Below are positions 59,608 through 64,000 of a DNA stretch of 64,000 nucleotides, piece by piece. Position numbers and translations under genes: made by a program. The notes below the pieces were generated by a model. It saw nothing but the letters and a program-made list of their open reading frames with translations, had not been told where the DNA came from and searched no databases. How positions within the stretch are numbered: the first letter of the stretch is position 1; the number at the start of each line of letters is the position of its first letter. Location: NCBI GenBank assembly GCA_021849425.1, contig JAJZSY010000011.1, positions 21,504-85,503 of the forward strand, read 5' to 3'. Source of the DNA: Pseudomonadota bacterium. GTDB lineage: Bacteria; Pseudomonadota; Alphaproteobacteria; Acetobacterales; Acetobacteraceae.

Positions 59608-60666
59608 TCAACTGCCGGTGACGCGATGCCAACGGGCGATGTTGGCATCGAGCCCGCCCAGAACCCCGGTCCAGTCCGGCGACCAGACATCGACACCGTG
59701 CATGATCCCGGCCAGCGCCTCGGCCGTCTTGCCACGCGCCGGAACATCGCTCCGCACCGGAAAGCCGCGGGCGACATCATAGACGGAGTCCTGCGCCTCG
59801 CGACCCAGCAGGAAGTCGATCAGCCTCGCCGCCGCGGCGGCGTGCGGCGCATTCTTCACAAGGGCGATATCGTAGGGGATCGGCATGGTGATGCGGCGGC
59901 CGCCATGCGCCGGGAAGAAGATGCCGAGATGCGGGTATTGCCGCATCTGGGCGAAATTCATCTGCACATCGCCATTCGCCACGAGGATTTCGCCCTTGTC
60001 GACGAGCCCGGCAAGGCGCCCGGTCGAGGCCGACGGTCCCAGATTGTTGGCCTGGAGCTTGCGCAGATAGGCAAACCCCTGATCCGCGCCGCCCATCGCC
60101 TGGATGATCTCAAGCATCACCGCGGTGCCGTCACCGGCCTGGCCGGGGGTTGAATACTGCAGCCGGTTTTTCAGGCCCGGCGCGAGCAGCGCGGCGTAGG
60201 TCGCCGGCGGCGCCTTCAGTTCTGCCGTGTTGTAGATCCAGCAGGCATAGTTGTTGACCAGCGGGAACCAGAGATCGCGGGCGCTGCGGGTGGAAGCCGG
60301 AATGACGCCGAGAGACGATGGCTTCATCGGCGCCAGCACACCGAGAGATGCCGCCTTCTGCATGAAGGGCGGCAGGGTCACCAGCACATCCGCCTGCGGA
60401 TTGGACCGTTCGGCGAGCACACGGTTGACCACCACGCCCGAGCCCGCCTCGACATACCGCACCGCGATGCCGGTTTTTTTGGTGAAGGCGGCAAAGACGG
60501 TGTCAAACCAGTTGGGTTTGCCATCCTTCAGGCCATCGGCCGAATACACGGTGACGACGCCGCTGGCGCGGGCGGCGCGCGTGGCCGCCACGCTCGCCAA
60601 AGCGGCGGAGCCGGCCAGCGCGGTGCGGCGCGAAACGCCGGTTCGGATCGGGGTCGGGATTGGCAT
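59608..60666 (-). CDS. 2-aminoethylphosphonate-type substrate-binding protein, PhnS-like
   Basis: A 352-residue periplasmic binding protein. The N-terminus has a twin-arginine-like signal ([20 protein letters not shown]). The mature part (VVTVYSADGLKDGKPNWFDT, GSGVVVNRVLAERSNPQADV) is like iron/thiamine/phosphonate class binders and closest, in my memory, to PhnS. GGAG precedes the ATG. No phosphonatase or transaminase gene accompanies the operon, so the substrate is tentative. Confidence 0.8.
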   Translation of the reverse strand: MPIPTPIRTGVSRRTALAGSAALASVAATRAARASGVVTVYSADGLKDGKPNWFDTVFAAFTKKTGIAVRYVEAGSGVVVNRVLAERSNPQADVLVTLPPFMQKAASLGVLAPMKPSSLGVIPASTRSARDLWFPLVNNYACWIYNTAELKAPPATYAALLAPGLKNRLQYSTPGQAGDGTAVMLEIIQAMGGADQGFAYLRKLQANNLGPSASTGRLAGLVDKGEILVANGDVQMNFAQMRQYPHLGIFFPAHGGRRITMPIPYDIALVKNAPHAAAAARLIDFLLGREAQDSVYDVARGFPVRSDVPARGKTAEALAGIMHGVDVWSPDWTGVLGGLDANIARWHRVTGS

Positions 60667-60828
60667 CTTGAACTCCGCTTTTGCGTGTTTGCGGGTTCAT
60701 AACAGGCATCACGCCAGGGGGGCCGATCAAGCGCGTCCGTGTTATCGTTTCGTGATACCCACAAAAGGCTAGGCACCGAGACGAACGGGTTGGCATTGGC
60801 CATGCCATGCGTGGTAGAGGCGCTGCCG

Positions 60829-62040
60829 ATGGCAGAAGCTGAAATCATGCGGCGCGGGGCGTCAGAGGGCGGGCGGCGCGACCTTCTGTTCGATGTCACC
60901 CGGCTTGCCGGCCGGCTGCTCGAAGGCAAGCGGCCGACGGGGATAGACCGGGTTAGCCTTGCCTATCTGCGCCATTTCGGGACCGGGGCGATGGCGCTGG
61001 TGAGGCACCGGGGGCGCTGGGTGCAGATTCGCGAACAGGCGGCGATGCGCCTTTTCGGCGCCCTGCTCGGCGAGCCGGGAGCGGCGGCGCGAGTGGTACG
61101 CACGCTCGTCGCGCAGCACTTTCTCGCGCCGCGCCGGATCAGGCCGGGTTCGATGCTGTTCAATACCGGCCATAGCGGGCTGGACGAGGTTTCCTATGGC
61201 GCCATGGTCCAGCGCTTCGGGCTGCGGCCGGTCTATTTCCTGCACGACCTGATCCCGATCACCCATCCCGAATATTGCCGGCCTGGCGAGACCGCGCGCC
61301 ATGAAATGCGGCTTGCAACCATGATCGAGACCGGGGCGGGGCTGGCGGTGAACTCCGAGGTCACGGCGCGCGATCTTGCACGTTACGCGGAGGGGCGGAA
61401 CCTGCGGATGCCGCCGCTCGTGGTCGCCCCGCTGGGCACCGAACCGCTTAAACTGCCGGCGGCAGCGCCGCAGGAGACCGCTCCCTATTTCGTGATGCTG
61501 GGCACGATCGAGCCACGCAAGAATCACCTCGCGATGCTGCATCTGTGGCGCCGGATGCTGGAGACGACCCGCGCGGAGACGGTTCCCTCGCTCGTGATCA
61601 TCGGTCAGCGCGGATGGGAGTGCGAGCAGGTGATCGACCTGCTGGAGCGCTGCGTCGTGCTGCGCGGCAAGGTCCGCGAGCTGAACGGCTGCGATGATGA
61701 CACGCTGGCCACTTGGCTTGCCGGGGCGCGGGCATTGCTGTTTCCCTCCTTCGTCGAGGGGTTCGGCATGCCGCTGGCCGAAGCCCTCGCCCTCGGCGTT
61801 CCGGCGATTGCCAGCGACCTTCCGGTGTTCCGCGAAGTGGCCGGTGATATTCCGGACTATCTCGACCCGCTGGATGGTCCGGCCTGGCAACGCCTGATCC
61901 TCGATTACGCGATGCCAGACAGCGCGGCGCGCGGCGCGCAGATGACGCGGCTGCGACATTATGCCGCGCCGGACTGGGCCGGTCATTTCCGAATCGTCGG
62001 CGATTTCCTTGACCGGCTCGGCACGGGACAACCGGCATGA
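60829..62040 (+). CDS. Glycosyltransferase family 4 protein
   Basis: A GT-B glycosyltransferase of about 403 residues. The C-terminal half has MLGTIEPRKNHLAMLHLWRR, then LLFPSFVEGFGMPLAEALAL, the donor-binding signature of GT4. The N-terminal half (FDVTRLAGRLLEGKRPTGID) is typical of enzymes making exopolysaccharide or LPS. Start choice is uncertain: ATGs at 60802, 60829 and 60847 are all in frame. It overlaps the KpsC-like gene by four bases. Confidence 0.85.
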   Translation: MAEAEIMRRGASEGGRRDLLFDVTRLAGRLLEGKRPTGIDRVSLAYLRHFGTGAMALVRHRGRWVQIREQAAMRLFGALLGEPGAAARVVRTLVAQHFLAPRRIRPGSMLFNTGHSGLDEVSYGAMVQRFGLRPVYFLHDLIPITHPEYCRPGETARHEMRLATMIETGAGLAVNSEVTARDLARYAEGRNLRMPPLVVAPLGTEPLKLPAAAPQETAPYFVMLGTIEPRKNHLAMLHLWRRMLETTRAETVPSLVIIGQRGWECEQVIDLLERCVVLRGKVRELNGCDDDTLATWLAGARALLFPSFVEGFGMPLAEALALGVPAIASDLPVFREVAGDIPDYLDPLDGPAWQRLILDYAMPDSAARGAQMTRLRHYAAPDWAGHFRIVGDFLDRLGTGQPA

Positions 62041-63083
62041 ACCCGCCGCCCGCGCTTCTGTCTGACTGGCCGGACATCGTTACCGTTCATGGCTTCCCGC
62101 GATGGAAGTGGCGCTATGTGCGCCGCTGCCTGCCTGGCCGCAGGCTGAAATTCGTCGGCGCCGATGCCGGGGCGCCCGAGGCGGGCGGCCTGCTGCTCTG
62201 GGGCATGGCGCCGGTGCCGGCGGGGACGAGGGCGAATCTGCCGGTCGCGCGCATGGAGGATGGGTTTCTCCGCTCGGTGGGCCTTGGCGCCGAACTGACC
62301 CGGCCGCTCTCCTGGGTCATCGACCGGCGCGGCCTCTATTACGATTCGTCCCGGCCATCGGATCTCGAGGAGCTGCTCGAAGGCTGGGCCATGCCGGAAG
62401 CGTTGCGGGAGCGGGCCGCGGCGCTGCGACAGGGCGTGCTGCGGGCGGGGCTTACGAAATACAATCTCGCGGGCCCGCAATGGCAGCGGCCGGCGGGGAC
62501 GCGGGAGGTGGTTCTGGTGCCCGGGCAGGTGGAAAGCGATGCGTCGCTGGCGTTCGGCGCGCCGGGACTGCGATCGAATATCGGGCTTTTGCAGGCCGTG
62601 CGGGCCGCGAAACCGGACGCCTATCTGGTCTACAAGCCGCACCCGGACGTGGTGGCACGGCTGCGGCGCGCGGGGATCGCGGAATCCCGCGCCGCGGAAA
62701 TCGCCGACGAGGTGATGACCGACAGCCCGATGCAGAACGTGCTCGAATCGGTGGATGAGGTTCATGTGATGACCTCCCTCGCCGGCTTCGAAGCCCTGTT
62801 GCGCGGCCTGAAGGTGGTTTGTCATGGCCAGCCCTTCTACGCCGGCTGGGGGCTGACGGAAGACAAGCTGCCGATCCCGCGCCGGACGCGCCGGCTCAGC
62901 CTCGACGAGCTCGTGGCCGGCGCGCTGATCCTCTACCCCGTCTATATCGGCGCCACGTCACCGATCGAACCCGAGGATGCGCTGGCCGAACTCGCATCCT
63001 GGAAGTCGCGCGAGGCCGGCACAAAACGCCCATTTCAGGAACTCTATCGCGCCCTGCTGCGCCTCTTTATCGGGGTGCGCTGA
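62037..63083 (+). CDS. KpsC/LipA-like capsular polysaccharide glycosyltransferase, single-domain form
   Basis: A 348-residue protein with RMEDGFLRSVGLGAEL, SWVIDRRGLYYDSSRPSDLE, YLVYKPHPDVVARLRR and HVMTSLAGFEALLRGLKVV plus GQPFYAGWGLTED, all signatures of the KpsC family that adds beta-Kdo to the lipid terminus of group 2 capsules. KpsC is usually about twice this size with two such domains; this one has a single set. Coupled to the GT4 gene upstream. Confidence 0.82.
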   Translation: MNPPPALLSDWPDIVTVHGFPRWKWRYVRRCLPGRRLKFVGADAGAPEAGGLLLWGMAPVPAGTRANLPVARMEDGFLRSVGLGAELTRPLSWVIDRRGLYYDSSRPSDLEELLEGWAMPEALRERAAALRQGVLRAGLTKYNLAGPQWQRPAGTREVVLVPGQVESDASLAFGAPGLRSNIGLLQAVRAAKPDAYLVYKPHPDVVARLRRAGIAESRAAEIADEVMTDSPMQNVLESVDEVHVMTSLAGFEALLRGLKVVCHGQPFYAGWGLTEDKLPIPRRTRRLSLDELVAGALILYPVYIGATSPIEPEDALAELASWKSREAGTKRPFQELYRALLRLFIGVR

Positions 63084-63189
63084 GTCGATTCCGACAAGGC
63101 AGATTCTGGCCACCGGGCAGCGAATTTGCCCCTTTATTGCGCCGGACAAACGTGACAAAGGATTACATGGCAGTAGTACTTAAGGTGGG

Positions 63190-63423
63190 ATGGGCGTGGC
63201 GAACCGGCGGTTGCGGGCGGAAATTTACCAGCGGATCGCGGATGTTCCCGGACAAATCTGGGACGACCTCATCGCCGGCTCACATGAAACCTTAAGCCGC
63301 ACGTTCTGGAGCGTTCTGGAAGCCTCGGGCCTTAACGATTTCGAGTATCGCTATGTGCTGTTCTTCGATGAGCAGGGACAGGTGTCAACGGCGGATCAAA
63401 ACCAGGCCGGCGTGGCGGCGTAA
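63190..63423 (+). pseudogene. 5' fragment of a GNAT/FemAB-like gene cut by an IS element
   Basis: AAGGTGGG precedes an ATG and 64 codons of apparently normal protein (EIYQRIADVPGQIWDDLIAG, TLSRTFWSVLEASGLNDFEY). The opening resembles the start of large GNAT/FemAB-like acyltransferases. Near 63383 the sequence changes to an IS end, and the last 13 codons and stop come from the IS. The rest of the gene should lie beyond the other end of the element. Confidence 0.62.
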
Positions 63424-63449
63424 AAACCAGCCACTGGATTGTGACGTGA

Positions 63450-63491
63450 CGGATATGAGAACGGCCCCTGCAGGGGCCGTTCTCATATCCG
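63450..63491. repeat. 42-base perfect palindrome inside the IS end
   Basis: GGATATGAGAACGGCCCC and its complement meet around TGCA with no mismatch, with one more pair outside. It lies 21 bases after the istB stop. No T-run follows, so it is not a standard terminator. Confidence 0.85.
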
Positions 63492-63512
63492 CAGCCTGCT
63501 TGGCGGTGGGTA

Positions 63513-64000
63513 TCAGCTGTCGTTGATTTCGCCGGTCTCTGGATCATGAGGCAGGTCGTCACCGGCCTTTTCGATACCCTTCCGGCGCCGGGCGCGGGAT
63601 TGCTTCAGGCGGTAGCTTTCGCCGTTCATCTCCAGGATCTGGACGTGGTGCGTGAGACGGTCGAGTAGCGCGCCGGTCAGCCGTTCGGCGCCAAAGACGC
63701 TCGTCCAATCCTCGAAGGGCAGGTTCGAGGTGACGATGGTTGAGCCGCGCTCGTGCCGCTGGCTGAATACCTCGAACAGCAATTCTGCACCGGTCTGCGA
63801 CAACGGCACGTAACCCAGTTCATCGATGATCAGGAGTTTGAGACTGGCAAGCTGCGCCTGCAGTCTCAGCAAACGGCGCTCGTCCCGTGCCTCCATCAGC
63901 TGGTGCACCAGGCCAGCCGCCGTCATGAACCCCACGGACAGTCCGCGCTGGCAGGCCGCCAGACCAAGAGCCAGAGCGACATGCGTCTTGCCGGTGCCGG
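63513..64000 (-). CDS. istB: IS21-family transposition helper ATPase IstB, 5' end outside window
   Basis: IstB is the AAA+ partner of the IstA transposase. The readable part starts within Walker A (GTGKTHVALALG) and continues LLIIDELGYVPLSQTGAELL (Walker B), then STIVTSNLPFEDWTSVFG and LLDRLTHHVQILEMNGESYR. The C-terminal end is intact; about 100 residues are missing at the window edge. Confidence 0.94.
   Translation of the reverse strand, partial: GTGKTHVALALGLAACQRGLSVGFMTAAGLVHQLMEARDERRLLRLQAQLASLKLLIIDELGYVPLSQTGAELLFEVFSQRHERGSTIVTSNLPFEDWTSVFGAERLTGALLDRLTHHVQILEMNGESYRLKQSRARRRKGIEKAGDDLPHDPETGEINDS

Larger units (their letters stand above)
63383..64000 (-). mobile_element. IS21-family insertion sequence, right part
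   Basis: The element starts near TGTCAACGGCGGATCAAAAC and contains istB reading toward this end. istA and the other terminus lie outside the window, so target duplications cannot be checked. Confidence 0.75.

Noticed and set aside
60741..60758. Possible operator GTTATC...GATAC between the phosphonate-type operon and the GT4 gene
   Set aside because: Short and imperfect, with no regulator gene nearby to support it.

Overview
The window is GC-rich bacterial chromosome with alphaproteobacterial gene content. The hopanoid cluster hpnL|hpnABCDE, a COQ9-like/coq7 pair, the tsaD|hemC-hemD-mitofilin-hemY block and a phasin all fit Acetobacteraceae; an Acidiphilium-like organism is my best guess, but no rRNA or species marker is present to prove it. 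Most genes are tightly packed, often with ATGA stop/start overlaps that mark operons.

Layout. 1-11.7 kb: an EipB-type envelope protein (cut by the window edge), uvrB, a phasin, then a minus-strand run of COQ9-like, coq7, dsbB, bcp and glnE, with a large AsmA-like protein diverging from glnE. 11.8-14.6 kb: etfB-etfA behind a sigma70-like promoter, two palindromic repeats, a 3-hydroxybutyryl-CoA dehydrogenase and a bidirectional terminator. 14.6-23.7 kb (minus): an EamA transporter, a Pat-like acetyltransferase, and an operon of Tim44-like, mltA, LutA-like, kup and two small unknowns. 23.8-33.4 kb (plus): a histidine phosphatase and a four-gene MdtABC/NodT-type efflux operon. 33.4-38.3 kb: tsaD divergent from hemC-hemD-mitofilin-hemY. 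38.3-39.8 kb: an acyltransferase frameshifted at a G10 tract and a small GlsB-type membrane protein. 39.9-46.2 kb: hpnL divergent from hpnABCDE, which turn farnesyl diphosphate into squalene and act around hopanoids; squalene-hopene cyclase is not in the window. 46.6-49.6 kb: a ROK regulator divergent from an OprD-like porin.

49.8-56.7 kb is the most unusual region. Two secreted proteins each carry four copies of a Q-N-x-G-x-N-S-x-x-Q-N module, and a third small one carries a single copy. They sit with a periplasmic C39 peptidase, a secreted protein with a double-glycine-like site, a further secreted protein and a lipoprotein. A sigma54 activator without a sensory domain lies between the two large repeat genes. 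Each of those genes has its own -24/-12 promoter (TGGCAC-N5-TTGC and TGGCAT-N5-TTGC) in AT-rich DNA. This looks like a functional-amyloid or fibre locus, analogous in logic to curli and Pseudomonas Fap but with a different repeat. No outer-membrane export pore is obvious. The role is inference.

56.8-60.7 kb: a minus-strand ABC uptake operon of the 2-aminoethylphosphonate (PhnSTUV) type. 60.8-63.1 kb: a GT4 glycosyltransferase and a KpsC-like protein, pointing to surface polysaccharide. 63.2 kb to the end: a gene fragment cut by an IS21-family element whose istB runs off the window.
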